Shown piece after piece: positions 1 through 12,542 of a DNA stretch of 64,000 bases. Position 1 is the stretch's first letter; every line of letters begins with the position of its first letter. The position numbers and the translations under genes are program-made. This DNA is from Heterobilharzia americana. Lineage: Eukaryota > Platyhelminthes > Trematoda > Strigeidida > Schistosomatidae. The notes under the pieces were generated by a model, which saw nothing but the letters and a program-made list of their open reading frames with translations, was not told where the DNA came from and did not search any database. The stretch covers positions 42,577,920 through 42,641,919 of the forward strand of contig OX104128.1 in the NCBI GenBank assembly GCA_944470555.2, written 5' to 3'.

Positions 1-1060
1 GTTCCTCCGACCTCACAGAGATTGGTCTACCCCGAGGAGGGAATGCAGATGACTTCGGGTAAACAGAAAACATTGTTCTCCTACGTAATGACGCTGACAA
101 AATGAAGGGTCTTCTGAGCGCATCGAGCAGAAACCTGTCTATTTTGGGCATGCGTTTCGCACGTGTCAAATGTGGGATGGTATATCTGGACTGGTCTGCA
201 GCTATTCTTATTTTAAGAATGGGCAGTGAAGTGGTTGAATGGGTCAACCATTCCACCCACTTGGGGAGTTGCATCAGCCCGAACGGGTTGGTTGCTGACG
301 AAATGTCAGCTGAGATTCAGAATGCTCGTTTAGTGTTTGCCAACTTGCGTCATCCGGCGCCGATTAGCATGATGTCCGACTACCTACTAAAGCACGAGTA
401 CGTTGCGCTGCAGACTGTTCCGTCGAGCTATATGTCTGCCTGACATAGCCGTTAAAATTAGAATAAATAGGGAGACCATAGATTTTCGAACAGAGGTGTC
501 TTTATAACATTGCTTGCGTTTGATGGAACCACACCACCGTGTGAGCACTGTCAAGGTTAGGTGAGAAGTACTAGGCAAGGAAGGCAAGTTCGTCGATGAG
601 GTGGTAAACCTTCGGCAATTGAGATGACTTGGACATGTGTTGCACATGCCGAGCCACAGCCTACTTGGAAGTGTAATGGTGGGGTAAGTTGGATTTGGTT
701 GGAAGAGGGCTCAGGAAGGCCAGAACAAGTCGTGATGCCAGTCGATGGAATCTCTATGTTGGTCTGAGCCATGTGGGCAGATGTAGACTGACTGGTTGGG
801 TTCCTCGAAATGATAAGAATGTATGGTTGGAGATGGTTGTTGACATGGCTTAAAATCGATCGCAATGTCACAGTTGTTTTCACTCTTTGACGTCTTCTAA
901 GGCTTGAATACTCTCACCGGCCTTTATGTTCAAATTGTTTCTCCTCCCATACATTTTTGTCAACTTTGATATCAGTCATTTTGTAGCCACTTGCACTTTG
1001 TATTTTGCTATGAAGTGTGGTAACATGAACTTATGCACTTATGTGCTAGGTTCTACGTGG
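1..1060 (+). mobile_element. 3' end of a decayed non-LTR retrotransposon (reverse transcriptase C-terminal part and tail)
   Basis: The reading frame at 102-443 matches, with changes, the protein read at 20155-20480: both have a DWSAA motif, a GSEVVE motif and the LVF-ANLRH type C-terminal RT text of schistosome non-LTR elements. The region after it (about 440-900) is the continuation of the same ORF with frameshifts, including the RWLGHVLRMP-type motif near 620-650. The 3' untranslated tail (about 880-1060) is alignable by eye to 20750-20905. The element is cut by the left edge of the window and carries several frameshifts and stops, so it is dead. The family has an APE-type endonuclease plus RT in its fuller copy at 17870-20905. 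The clade name is not certain; RTE-like or another Schistosoma family is possible. Confidence 0.75.
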
Positions 1061-3318
1061 ATTTTGTGCGTATCTTAGAGTAAGTTGGTGGAAAGGTTGT
1101 TACACATGGAATCTTTTTCTTGCGGTATAATTTGAATGCTTAATGTTCTTAGTTTTTAATGCTAGTTCGCTAATTCTGTGGGCTTTGATGCTACCCGAGT
1201 GCCCAGACCGAAGCACGGGGTTACGTTAAGTGGTCGCCCGTCAAGCCTTTGGAGGTATGTGGTTCAAAAGGCAGAGGAGCAATCTGAGTTATAGGATTCT
1301 TATGACGTGATGACTGAGGCTTATGAGCATTTCCTATATTTTGGATTGTGGCGCATATGTACCACTGGTTTGGAATCACGGTTTGACAAGCTATTTAAAT
1401 GTACACTCAGTGTAAAGCGTCCTGATTGTAGTACCGAATGTCCGCTTTCGTTCTCGTACTTTTATGGGAACATAACGTTACTTGAAGGCAATGATTAAAA
1501 CTTATCAGTTAAGGGTCCGGATACTAATCGACGATTGCCGTCAGCATCAGAGTAACAACACAACATTGAGACATGACTCTTAATATACTACGCCACGAAT
1601 AAGCAAGCAAATATACACCTTATACAACGGTTTTTATAAGTTCTATTTTATTTTGCTATGATGGTAGTTTGACTTCATAGATTTGATATGAGTTGTGATT
1701 TACTAATACTTAAGATGATGACTCAACAAATGAAAATATACACGTTATACGACTGTTACTTCATCCCATCATATTAAGATTTTATCAACGGTTATAACTA
1801 TTGTTTTTAAAGCTGCACGCTGAGACGCTTGTGAGGCTCTGTTCTTCATCTCTAACCAAATTTGTATATCTTCGAGCAATAAATACAGGTAATTAGCTGC
1901 CAACAGAACCAAATGGATTCATATTACTTGAACAATTCGCCAAACCCATACTTATCCCACTAACTTAACATTCTGAGGCAGTTATCAACTTACTACTGTT
2001 CCGGTCACTGAAAATATCTCAAGTCAACGTACCGCCCACCTCGACTCAACACTAATCACCATGATTTTAACTAGTTCCTCATTGTTACTGCATTTACTAG
2101 GATAGTTTTTTCATTCGATTACTATTTGTCTACATAACTTCCACGGGACTATTTGCTTGAATCTACTTATATCGTTATTAAATAATTCGATATTCCCCTT
2201 TTACTCTACCTTTACTCGTTCAAATATCAAAATCCCGAATATTTTTACATTGTGATATTCATATGCCTTTCTGCCCGAAAACACGAACTTACGCCCGGAG
2301 ATTTTAAATGTACAGTATGCTGAAATCTCAGTGATTATTTATTCCACCATTTAGGCTGCATACAGCTGAAAATCCTATAGAGTTAAGTAATGTAATCTTA
2401 CTCTGCATAAGTCAGTTGTTTACATACCCTGTGTTCACGCTCCACCCATCCACTTACTTCCAAAGGCATTTTCCTATGGCATATGAGATCCATTATAATA
2501 GCCTTCCTTTTTACTTTATTACAATCACACTACATCTGTGGAGTTTTGAAGCAAGCAAGTTCTGGTGGCAGTCTAGAACGAAGCTGACTAAGTCCGTAGA
2601 CAAAGCCAGCCATTGGTAATCCGGATGACGTTACTGTAAACAATCATAGACAAATGGTGGTGTTATTCAGGTAGGTTTCAGGAATGTGACAAAGTTGAAA
2701 TCCGATTCCTTGAACGATTACCACTACACCGTGACTGCTTACGCTATGTATGAGTATAGCAAATCGCCAACAAAAGCCTATATATCCTATTACTCCGATT
2801 GTTGCCAACTAATCATGATGTGCAAACTTGCACATGCGTGATCAATATGCAGCATGTAGATCGTTATCATAAACACCTGAAGTCTATAAATTCATCCATC
2901 CGAGCTAAAAACCTCTTAATGCTCCGCAGAACCACAGGCGCGAAAGCATTAGTCTAGTAATTACATAAGCATTCTTTGCGGTTACAAGTTACATTCAGGC
3001 AACTCATAAGTCAAGTCCATTATGATTCTGTGCTTGATGTTTCTGTGAAAAGATGGAGTACAGTGAAATCTTAGGCACACTCTTTAACAAATGAAAACAC
3101 CAGACTTCAAATTACTTACCATATCCATCCCAGAATCTCACTGGAGCAAACACTTTGTATTGAGCGCCTCGGCTATCAATGTCTAATACAAAACTAACTA
3201 TCATCTATACCCTAATTCATTTCTCCCTGCTCATTTCTTGAACTCGCCGAAAGATCACAAGATTTTGGTGAATTCCTGATCATTCAATTGCTTACCGTAG
3301 TACTGGTAGACTAAGGTA
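1061..3318. other. Gene-free stretch, nothing recognised
   Basis: About 2.2 kb of AT-rich DNA with only short open frames (for example 1307-1498 and 2416-2619) that show no recognisable motif and no convincing splice signals. The GC-richer patch at about 1185-1300 could be a retroelement relic, but I could not match it to another part of the window. Confidence 0.5.
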
Positions 3319-5180
3319 ATCAAAATCTTGAATCATGCGAGGCATCTTAAGAAAATTGGTGAAATTCCCGGGCACTTCGGAAAATTCAGAATTCTGTGGA
3401 ATTTATTCACAACTATCAACGACAAATGTGTTGTTATATAACGAGTAAATAATTTCCTAGGGAGAAGTCTGGAGTGTTAGGAAGTCTGATTCGTGCACTT
3501 CTGCAGAACTCCCAAGTCGTCAATATTCCGTCAAAACTTGCTTAAACACCAAACAGCGTTAGCAAAACGTCAACTCACTATCGCGGTTTATACACATTGT
3601 AACACTGCGGTGAAACGAACGGCAGGCACGTCTAACTGAACATAACAGGAAGTCAAACAGAATGAGCTTTATGGACAAGCAGATGACGGGATAGAGTACA
3701 TCAGTTGCAAAAACGTTATCAGTACAGGAAACCCAACGTCTGTCCACAAAGCACACATACGCTTTGTGGGGCTGGGAGTTACCCCTATGTGTTATCGTGC
3801 TTGCTATGGGATGAGTTCGGTACATCAACTAGCCCATTCTCTATATGTTGTAGGGTTATTTTATCTACTTTTATAGTTTCAAAAACGCCCTCTGCCACTG
3901 AATCATGTTTCATGCCGTTTATTCATCCACAAAGTATTGGTTGGACTTTCGTCTTTTAGTTGGAAGGTTATTTATTCATGAAGAATGGTGCTCACAGATC
4001 AGAGTCAACTGACCCTTCAAATTGCAGCAAAAAGGATCTACGTCTGCAGCTCCTACTTCAAAACATACGCTTACAAAACACAGGAAATGTGTATTTTCAC
4101 ACAACACCTTGAGATAACGTTAGACTTCACCCAGCATCCGCTTTCTATTTTCGAATCTGCCTCCATCTCTCAAGAAAAGTCCACCACTACGATATGTATG
4201 TAACGCATTCGGAATCTTATCCATTCACCTTCTAGTTTCCATTTCTACACCGCATCAGCTCTTCGTTCTCAAGCTCTACTGTTTGTCGATTATCTATAAT
4301 TAGATATAAGTACATCCTCTGTACTTGCTGAGTCATCGGCTAGACTTATTCTCTTCCTCTATTCCCTTCCAGATTCTCATGACCACCATTAAACTCACAC
4401 TGTCCTACGTGCCCCCTGCAACAAGGTACTTACCTGTCTAGACGAAAACCTATCAACAGCTGGTAGATGCAGCAAACACAAACGTTGCTCACCAGCTGGT
4501 ATTTTCGGTGTATTAAAAGCAGGTTCAATGCTGACAGTGATCGCTTCTAATTCCAGTAGTATATATTCACACTTCAGGCATAGAACCGTCTACAAGGAAT
4601 AAGTCTGTATGAAAATGAAGTCAGGCCTAGGAAAACCGTTACCAGGACGCGTCTGTCGTACATCTTCAAGGTTATTGGTAGTTTCAGACGCTATCCAAGG
4701 TGGAAGCAGTAATCCCGAGTTAGTCAAAGTTTTGTAAGTGTGCCCAAAGTACCTGAATTGTGTGCATTGGGTCCGAAGTCTACAATAGACCATCGCCGGA
4801 CTCCAAATTTCAGAATACTCAATAAACTTCGTTTCATGTAGCTGCAGCGTCACACACCTCCCCAAAATCAATAGCCTGGGGTTCGACGACATTCAACATT
4901 AATACTGACCTTGATAGTTTAACAGGACCCGCTAAGCTGCAGGCACCTGGTCAAGCATCCTCGCTGGTTGGCACGCTGTCGTGTTACATTGCACTGCTCG
5001 TAATCGGCTCTCTAGCCAGTTAGTTGGAACGCATTGGTATCTTGGCACAACCACCCAAATATCCTATTCCATCCGACTACGCTATCGTGTTCCTCCTTGG
5101 TCTCGTATTCGTGAGTACATAACAGGTTCGAATAATTAGTGATTGGCCTTTGTGTCTGTCAAGTTCGCACCAGGACAATT
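3319..5180 (+). repeat. Left arm of a 1862-bp near-perfect inverted repeat
   Basis: Every position p here pairs with 19495-p in the right arm (14315-16176), with no insertion or deletion across the full length. Several hundred bases compared by eye gave only two differences (4966 versus 14529, and 5007 versus 14488). The short frames inside the arm recur identically in the other arm (for example 4590-4892 with 14603-14905, and 3559-3828 with 15667-15936) but look non-coding. The inner edge stops at the end of caggacaatt; beyond it the two sides only loosely resemble one another. The arm could be a solo LTR, a long terminal inverted repeat, or one half of a recent inverted duplication. Confidence 0.95.
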
Positions 5181-6480
5181 TTTAAATTAGGAAACAATCA
5201 GTCGATTGCGATAAATTTAGAAACAAGGCTGTGAGTAAGGGAATGTAGATTAGAAGATTATGTTTCAGGACCGTATTATTGAAATAAAGATAATGGAATT
5301 TTAGACAGCGATGATCTCGATTACGAGAGGACGACTGTATAGATAAGATTTAAAATAATGAATGGTAACTGATTCCATTGCTACCGAATATTGACAGCAA
5401 ACTGAGGAATGGTGGATAATTTTACACACGCACACCTGATTTTCATGTATTATACCGTAGTAATGACTTTTTACTTTTCTAGTTGCGGCGCATAAACTTT
5501 GGTATTGCATCACTTTCCTCTGCTCTTGTTACCTCAGTATTTTCGCGCGTGATAAGTGACCCATATTTTGTACTCACCACCGCTGTCGTAAAATTAACCC
5601 CTGGTATGGTTTCCCGCTGTAGAATTATCACAATAAAGGGGTGACAAATTCAATCAATTTCCTCTTCAGCTGCACAAAAGCAAGCTTATCGCGAGCAGTC
5701 TTTTGAAAAGTCCACACAACGACAAGCTTTTCTTTTGGTAACATTTCGATTAAAATCGATGCCCGTACTCAAACCATACGCTGGAGCATTTTGACAATGC
5801 TTATTCACACGCTGATCGGTAGGTGCCAAATAAGTGGTCTTTCCTGAGTCTTCACCGGCCTGTTTGTTCAGTCGAGCTTCCCATATGGTCGACAGTTGTG
5901 CTGACTCAACTTCGTTGCATGTGTTTGGTGTGATACGCATAAACATCGACTCTGTCGTTAACCTTTCATCTCGTTTGTTCTTCTTGGACTTCGGCATGGT
6001 GGTGTTGTTCTAGTCAATGACACGTGGGCTGCTTTCGATGAGTCTTTTCTAATTTCTTGCACTTTTGCCCCCCTGTTGGCTGACCTTCGGTACATCTTTA
6101 GTGTTCATTCAATCTGCTTTTCAACTATCTTGATGTTTACACTCAACAGCTTATTGGGCTGTCTGTGCACGATATTTTATACAGCACATTATCATCTTCC
6201 AACTGCCAACCGAATAATTAAGTCACTCCAATCTATCTTTTATTAGAATTACTGGTTTAAATGCTGTGAAAATGCCAGCCACCATAAGCTTTATTCCGAT
6301 TGCCTCTGAAGCACCATCTTGTGTGGCTGTATTACTATCCCCCTGTATTTATATTCTCACCGACCCCCCTGCTGCTAACCTTTGTTGCTTCCTCTTGATG
6401 CTATCTTTTAGCTACTGCATCGAGTAATGATTCTTCAATAGAACCTTAAATAACACATTCTTGCCTCTTCGTAGAGCATC
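5181..6480. other. Spacer of the inverted repeat before the CR1-like remnants; one small basic ORF
   Basis: No domain recognised. The only ORF of note is on the minus strand at 5686-5997: 103 residues, with a lysine/arginine-rich start (MPKSKKNKRDE) and several cysteines. It could be a relic of a retroelement ORF1 or chance. It runs opposite to the CR1-like element that follows. A serine/leucine-poor, T-rich stretch follows from 6040 to 6480 without features. Confidence 0.4.
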
Positions 6481-8440
6481 GCGGAATATTGTAAGTCTGT
6501 GTATCCATTTTGCAGTTGGGCGGGTACTGATTTCGTTCTTGAAATACAGACATAATGGTTGAGGTGGTGGTTACACCATTTACATCAGGTCCGAAATTGG
6601 TACAACAAATTGCAGTGTTGCGGAACTTAATTTGCTAAGTGACTCCATGGGAGTTGTGACTAAGCGCCCAAATGCTATAACTATCCTCTTAGGGTGTATC
6701 TACCGTCCACCTTGCTCTGCTAAGGACTATGATGACAGGCTTGCAGAAGTGTTCACTCTTGTAACAACAACACCCTTCTCCGTGAAACTTATGCGGAGAC
6801 TTTAATATGCCTAACATCAAGTGGCAGTCACTTACCTCTCTTGGGTGGCCTGGTAATTTTATTGATATGTTGGATTCTAGGGGATGGCGCCAGCGTGTAA
6901 TGCAACCAACTAGACACAGTAGTATACTTGACCTCGTCTTCACCAACTCAATATCGAATTCCCGGGCAACGACCAGAGAGTAGTATTTTTCGAATTCCGA
7001 CTATCTCCCAGTACTACGTCAGCTCCCGGATGAAAAAAACAACCACAGTTAGAAGATACAAAAATATCATCTGGGAAGAGATGCAGCACATGTTGCGGTA
7101 CTTGGACCGGGGTTCTTGTTTCACCAGTACCTCAACCCACGGACTAAGTGGTATTCCCTATAGTTCCATGAATGTAATTCACGATCATACTGCCCCGGAG
7201 GTATCAGTAGTAATTAGGGAGCTGAAAGTGACTTTCATCCCAGAAAACGTATCGGCATGAGCAGACATGCCAGAAATTTCCATCGATGTAATGGCTTTTC
7301 ATGCCTTGTCTCATTAAAAATTGCTCATGAGAACTCAAGATCAAATAGGGTTCTGAACGCACTCAAGCAAGAAACTGGAGACAATGCACAAACTAGCAAT
7401 GTTCAATCACTAGTGCGAATTCTAGGATCCCGTGCAAACTTATCTACAGTAATCCGCAGTGGTCTGATCATTGATGGGGACATTCTTTATGATGATCCAA
7501 GCAAGATCTGTGAGCTGTTTGGTAATCATCATGAAAGCTGCTTCACACAAGAGGATAGTGTACCAGACATACGAATGCCCGTTCCACCACACTGTTCGCT
7601 AGGTAATGTTTTCTTTACACAGAAAAAGACAGCTGGTGCAGTTGCTTCCTTACAGGGCTCATACACTACCGTACCCGATAGCATACCACCTGTACTTCTA
7701 AAAAGGGGTGGTGAAGACATACCATTCATCCTTACGAAGCTTTTCCAATATCCCTTACAAAGGCATGCCACCCCGATTGCTGGAAGCTGTCATACATATC
7801 TCCCACGTATAAATCTGGCCGGACGTCAGATATTCCAAACTATCATCCCATAAATACTACACCTGAAGCCTCTCGTATTATGCAGAAGGTGGTTGCGCAA
7901 GAAATTAATGTCCGTGATTGCGCGTCGGCCTCTTTCCTCTATGCAGCATGGATTCTTGAAAGGTCGTTCATGCAGTGCTTGCCTACCGGATTACTTTGGG
8001 GAAACCACCTCCGAACGAGATGAAGGTCTTTTCGCAACTGCTCTATTTTTTGACTTCAAAAATCATTTGATAAAGCGCTTCATAATCGGCTAATTCTGAA
8101 GCTTCAGTCATTTGGAGTTAGTGACCCTCTATTATCATGGACAGGCTCATTCCTCAGACAGAGTACTCAAATGGCAAAGTTCAGACACACCTTTTCCTCC
8201 TCAAAAACTGTTTTGAGTGGCATCATTCAAGGTGGTGTATTGGGGCCCTTACTCTTCCTCCTTTAAATAAATTAAATTTCTAGCTTAATACAACATAGCA
8301 AGCCCTACCTGTTTGCTGAGAACTTAAAAACTGTATATAGCTTCCCCACTAATCACCAAGTGAGGGTTATAACAGAATCGAGGAAGACTCACTGCGATTA
8401 TTTTCTGAGGACCTAGTTTCGGCCTAAATTTTTTCAGCGA
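6480..8440 (+). mobile_element. CR1-like (SR1-type) non-LTR retrotransposon remnant, endonuclease and reverse transcriptase
   Basis: Read in several frames, 6540-6960 gives the endonuclease signature of CR1-clade elements: a GCIYRPP motif near 6700, an FNMPNIKW motif near 6805 and an LDLVFTNS motif near 6935. The frame at 7257-7853 carries the linker and RT start (KKTAGAVASLQG, VPDSIPPVLLKRGG, the P-D-x-I-P-P-x-L-L core). About 7893-8260 gives the mid-RT text: MQHGFLKGRSC near 7940, FFDFKN near 8045 (the A motif) and GGVLGPLLFLL near 8231 (the B motif). The YADD box is not preserved. There are many frameshifts and stops, so it is an old dead copy. SR1 of Schistosoma mansoni is the known CR1-like relative; equating this copy with it is an inference. 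Confidence 0.75.
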
Positions 8441-8660
8441 GGTTCCTGAACACAAATTGAGGGAAAGGACGTTTAATCCGATTACACCACTTTCTCAAAA
8501 TCTATTCAAAATCCTCACGCCTGGGGATTTAGCCAATCAGTCGGACAATGATGAGGTCCCAGGAAATGCGTTCCAAACGAATAACATAAATTATGTCCAT
8601 ACAGATGCGCAAAGTTTACCGAATAAACTTGATGGGCTGCGGAAGCTCACCTTATAGATC
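8440..8660 (+). mobile_element. Start of a second CR1-like remnant (endonuclease N-terminus)
   Basis: The frame at 8457-8657 contains YVHTDAQSLPNKLDGLRKL, which is the typical beginning of a CR1-clade endonuclease domain (Y-x-N/D-A-Q-S-L-x-N-K-x-D-E/G-L). The rest of that element seems to resume after an interruption, in 9200-9800 and 10500-11760. Confidence 0.6.
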
Positions 8661-8669
8661 TTTTAGTCC

Positions 8670-9200
8670 GATAAAACTATGAAGGTCAGCGTCAATGTTG
8701 AAGCCCGTCGAACCCTTGGCTATTGATCTTGAAAAGCATGTGACAGTGCAGTATTGCTGAGACATAGGTTTCTCCCGATATTTTAGATCGGGAACCGGCA
8801 GTCACCGACGACGCACAGCTACAGGAATGCTGGTAAGGGGGCAGGGTAGCACGTTACGTTAGCTCTTCTCTCATGGCTCACCAAGTCCACGGCTAAGAAT
8901 CGGATTGCCTAGGTGGGTCCATCTGCCGCTCCATAAAACCGTCCCAGACCACAAATTGCAGGGCTGGGGCCATTTATTGGAGGTCTTCTGCTGGCTTGCA
9001 GCGTGACGGTTAGATGCCCAAGGCACTTAGCCGCCTTCTCAAACTGGGTTGCACCAGGTGACTCTAACCGGCTGAGGGCTAGCTTTGCTGGTCATACTTT
9101 TAGGGGGAGTGATGATTCCAGTGAGGCCTGATCCTTTAATCTGAGTAAAGAGCAAGGGTTTATGGAACATGTGAGAACAGTAACACGATCAGGGGGGGCT
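8670..9200 (+). repeat. Diverged repeat related to the inverted-repeat arms, followed by an unidentified repeat
   Basis: The 80 bases from about 8680 resemble the right arm at 14581-14665: both share gtcgtcgaaccc or its variant, ggctattgat and a following tgtgac segment. The continuation to about 9200 is GC-richer than its surroundings and is not coding in any frame. This shows that the arm sequence belongs to a dispersed repeat family rather than being unique host DNA. It interrupts the CR1-like remnant that starts at 8440. Confidence 0.5.
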
Positions 9201-11760
9201 CGAACACAGCCTCGCCCAGACTACATCTTCACAAGTGGAGTCCTTAATTGACCACCCAGCAATCCCCACCTCTTTGAACAGAAGTGATCACGTTGTTATT
9301 GGCTTCTATTGTGTCTGCATAACCGATCGAACCAGACCTTTCACTGAACGCAGTTGGAACTTCAGAGGCTTCAATACTCTGACCCCTTTAATGGCGCTAC
9401 AACAGATGGATTGGGGAGTTAGCCTTGTGTGTCACGATGTGAACACCCATTAGAGGTTCACGCTTGGCAGAATCATATATCAGAGCAGCCACTCTGTTTC
9501 ACTTTTGCGCTGAAGTGCTTCAAGTCACCCAAGGTAATGAGCAACTCCACTCGTGAACTGCTTAAGCTAACAAAACACAGCTGGGAAAGCATAAGAGGAT
9601 TGGTACCAGATTCGCATATAGACTATTCAACCGGACAAGAAACGCAGGGACGGAGGCATCGAGGTCCGACTGGGAACGACGTCAAGTTAAGCTCACCAAC
9701 ATGTCTGTCTCTAACCCGAGTGGTCTGTTCCATAACTCCACATTACCTCAACCACCAGCTACCAACAGACTGACTGGTGACAAAAGCGAGGAGGCTGAGC
9801 TCCTAGCCGACAACTATTTACAAATTTCTTCTTCACTAACCTTAAACGGCTGATCTGGCTGCCTGTTTAAATTTTGGGCTACCGGAAATTTCTGGCGGAG
9901 TTTATTTAGCCAAAATCCATCCGTTCCAATTTGTTTTACCCTTGTAAATGTGTTTTTTAAGAGCGTCGTTCCCTCCGACTCAACTTTAAAGTTGTTCAAA
10001 ACTGTCGTTCTTACAACTGGTAACAAAGCCAGGAATGAACGATACACCGGTCAGAGATAGGCAAAGAAATATAGGACATTAATATTCTTTGGAAAATAGC
10101 ATTGAATTGCAAACTTTGGAACTGGCTAGATAAGCTGCCATCACTAAAATTACTTCCTTTTTTCTACTCATTAACCAGTCCAAACCGGATGCTAAGGTAA
10201 CACCGGGTGCTTGCTTCACACTGTCGCTATTACTTCTGTTACTTCCAGTGATTATTTCACTCGAAAATATCACGCGAGGGATGAACATGCCGAACTATTA
10301 AATGTTGACGGTTCCATGCTGTACCACAAACCTCGTTTGGAATAAAGCTGTTATTATCGTTGTTGTACTGTTGTTAGTCAGGAGTTTACGGATATCCACC
10401 AACTAGGTAGAACTCTGTGTTACTGAATCGGGCATTGAGATAGTACAGCACACACTATACTGCTCACAAAAGATACCTTTCTGGGACAAGACAAAATTCA
10501 TGCGGCGGTACTGCGTAAAGGAACACCGATACTGACTAAACCTTTGAGCGGGTTATTTAAGGGTTTTCTAAGTCAAAGGGGTGTCAAATTCTGGGAAGTT
10601 GGGTCTTATAACGCCAATCTTCAAGTGAGGTCATCGGCGGAACTTGAGGATATACAGACCAGCAGCGAAGGAATGGAATTTTTGATGAACTGAGGTACCA
10701 CCGTGGGACGATTAACTTCCTTACCCCCCAACGACGCTGATCTGGAAAAAGGCACTCCTCTGTTACTAATCCGCTCATCCCAATTGATGGATGGACTGAC
10801 ACTGTCGACAGCCGAGGTCAAACTGGCGTCCCTTATTTAGACTTTGCCAGGACGCTTGATCATATTGGTCACTACTGCCTTATTGACAGACTAAAATTAA
10901 TCGGGATCAGGCCACTGCTCATTAACTGCCTGCCCCCAAAAACATGAGGTCGTTTATATAGATAGTAAATGGGTTTCCTCATGTCTGAAGAAGCAGAATC
11001 CCCTAGTTGAGTGTCCTAGGGTTCACTATTTGGACCGCTTCGTTTTATAACATACATAGACGACTTGCCTAAGCTGGTTTCTTCCGAAGTCCTTCTTATT
11101 TCCGGTGACGCGAAACTATGGAGAGAAATCAAAGGCGGGGAAGACAGTGTTCGTTTACAAGGAGACTAAAATCAACTTCAAACCGCGAAGCCAATGGTGG
11201 GCTCGCATTTATTCTTGACGGAGAAGCATTTGATAGTTTTAGTCCCTCAATATTCAATATCATATGCCAACTGCGCACAACAAAATCTGTTCGAGGTCTA
11301 AAACGCATGAAAAACGACCGGTTGCAATGGGTCTATATCCCCTGGAACATAGAAGAGTGAGTGGAGACTTGATAATGGCCTACAACATCCTCAGCACTCC
11401 TGTACATCCACTCAACTCATTGAGCCTTGAGTGTAACACAACTAGAGAACATATACAGAAACTAAACCCAGAATACAACAGGTTGGGTTTCAGTCACAAC
11501 TTCTATTCCCTAGGAGTTTTTAAACCCTGAAATGCTCTTCCCACAGATGCAGCCTTGGCCGCTTCGCCTTAATGCTTTGCACATCGGCTTGATACCCGCT
11601 TCAGATGTGGGCGGAATCTGCCCATAAATGATTGAATCTTCACGTTTTAGCAGACACATTTTGATCTCTATTCGTGTGCGGGTTAACAAACAGTAGTAGT
11701 GACTCATGGATTGTAGACGTGGAAACTAGCTAAGCGAAGGCTTCTTTTATTCCGCCAACA
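9200..11760 (+). mobile_element. Continuation of degraded CR1-like element(s), endonuclease to RT C-terminus
   Basis: Fragments in changing frames fit a CR1-like element. DYIFTSG near 9217 fits the LDLVFTN region. The frame at 9429-9773 has a KLTKHSWESIRG segment like the endonuclease-RT linker. The stretch 10830-11130 reads FARTLDHIGHYCLIDRLKLIGIRP and then INDLPKLVSSEVLLISGDAKLWREI, fitting RT motifs A to C with the Y/F-A-D-D box changed to SGDA. From 11340 to 11530 comes the familiar C-terminal text (GDL-MAYNIL, then NFYSLGVFKP). The middle, about 9800-10480, is not recognisable. Many stops and frameshifts. Confidence 0.6.
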
Positions 11761-12540
11761 GCCATTTTAACTATTCCTCTCGACGTATAGGGATATTTTT
11801 TATAACGAAACATCACTTCAACTTCACTAAGTTTCGAACTCACAGCTTTCATTCTCCTTCATTAACTTTTGAATGCCCGTGACATAGTGGTTGTGCAACT
11901 GTTTAGTAGATGGTTTCCACCTTCGAAACCAGGTCAGCATTTGATCAGGACGCGCTTTTTAAACTTCTAATTGTAGCCTAAACATGTATCTGACTCGCTT
12001 GGTACAGTCCCCCACTAGTGGGTTCGTGAGGACCCTAAGACGATACCAGCCGGAAGCAAAAACCCAGCGGTTTCATCACTGGTAAAACTCTCTCGATGGG
12101 CTCACTGCGTGAAGTGGCTCCTGGTTGTCTTAAATTATTCTAGGGTGTTGTGGCAAAGGAAAAATGAAATACAGTAGATCGAATTGTACGTCGATCGCGG
12201 TCTTCAGTTCCCTTCGACGTTCCGTCCAGTGCTCGTTGAACCTGGAATGTGAATAAGAGTCTTTAATACTACGAAAACCTTGCGTAAAAACGGGAATTGT
12301 TCACATATAAATGTATCGAAAATAAAGCTTACGCTTATTTTCACCTTTTTTGAAAAGTTTCGTTATATGGTAATGAAAAATTGACACAAAGAGGCAAAAT
12401 GTACGAGGGTTTTCGCATTGCCGGTGGATAAGAAAAATGGTGCCCCGAAAAGAAATTGAATTAGTCAAAAAATATGGTTGGCACACCTTATTTCACACCA
12501 CTAAGTTGAATACGACTTCAAGTACTCCGAGAACCTGACG
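11761..12540. other. Gene-free stretch between CR1-like and Gypsy-like remnants
   Basis: No supported gene. The sequence probably includes the 3' untranslated end of the CR1-like element and the ragged end of the truncated Gypsy-like element, but neither boundary can be fixed by reading alone. Confidence 0.4.
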
Positions 12541-12542
12541 GC

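Noticed and set aside
3559..4892. ORFs in the left arm and their exact copies in the right arm as a duplicated gene
   Set aside because: Codon use and residue composition look random, no domain is seen, and identity comes from the repeat itself.
6950..6970. Polylinker-like text (atatcgaattcccggg) that suggests vector contamination
   Set aside because: It falls in frame in the CR1-like endonuclease motif and no vector sequence flanks it.
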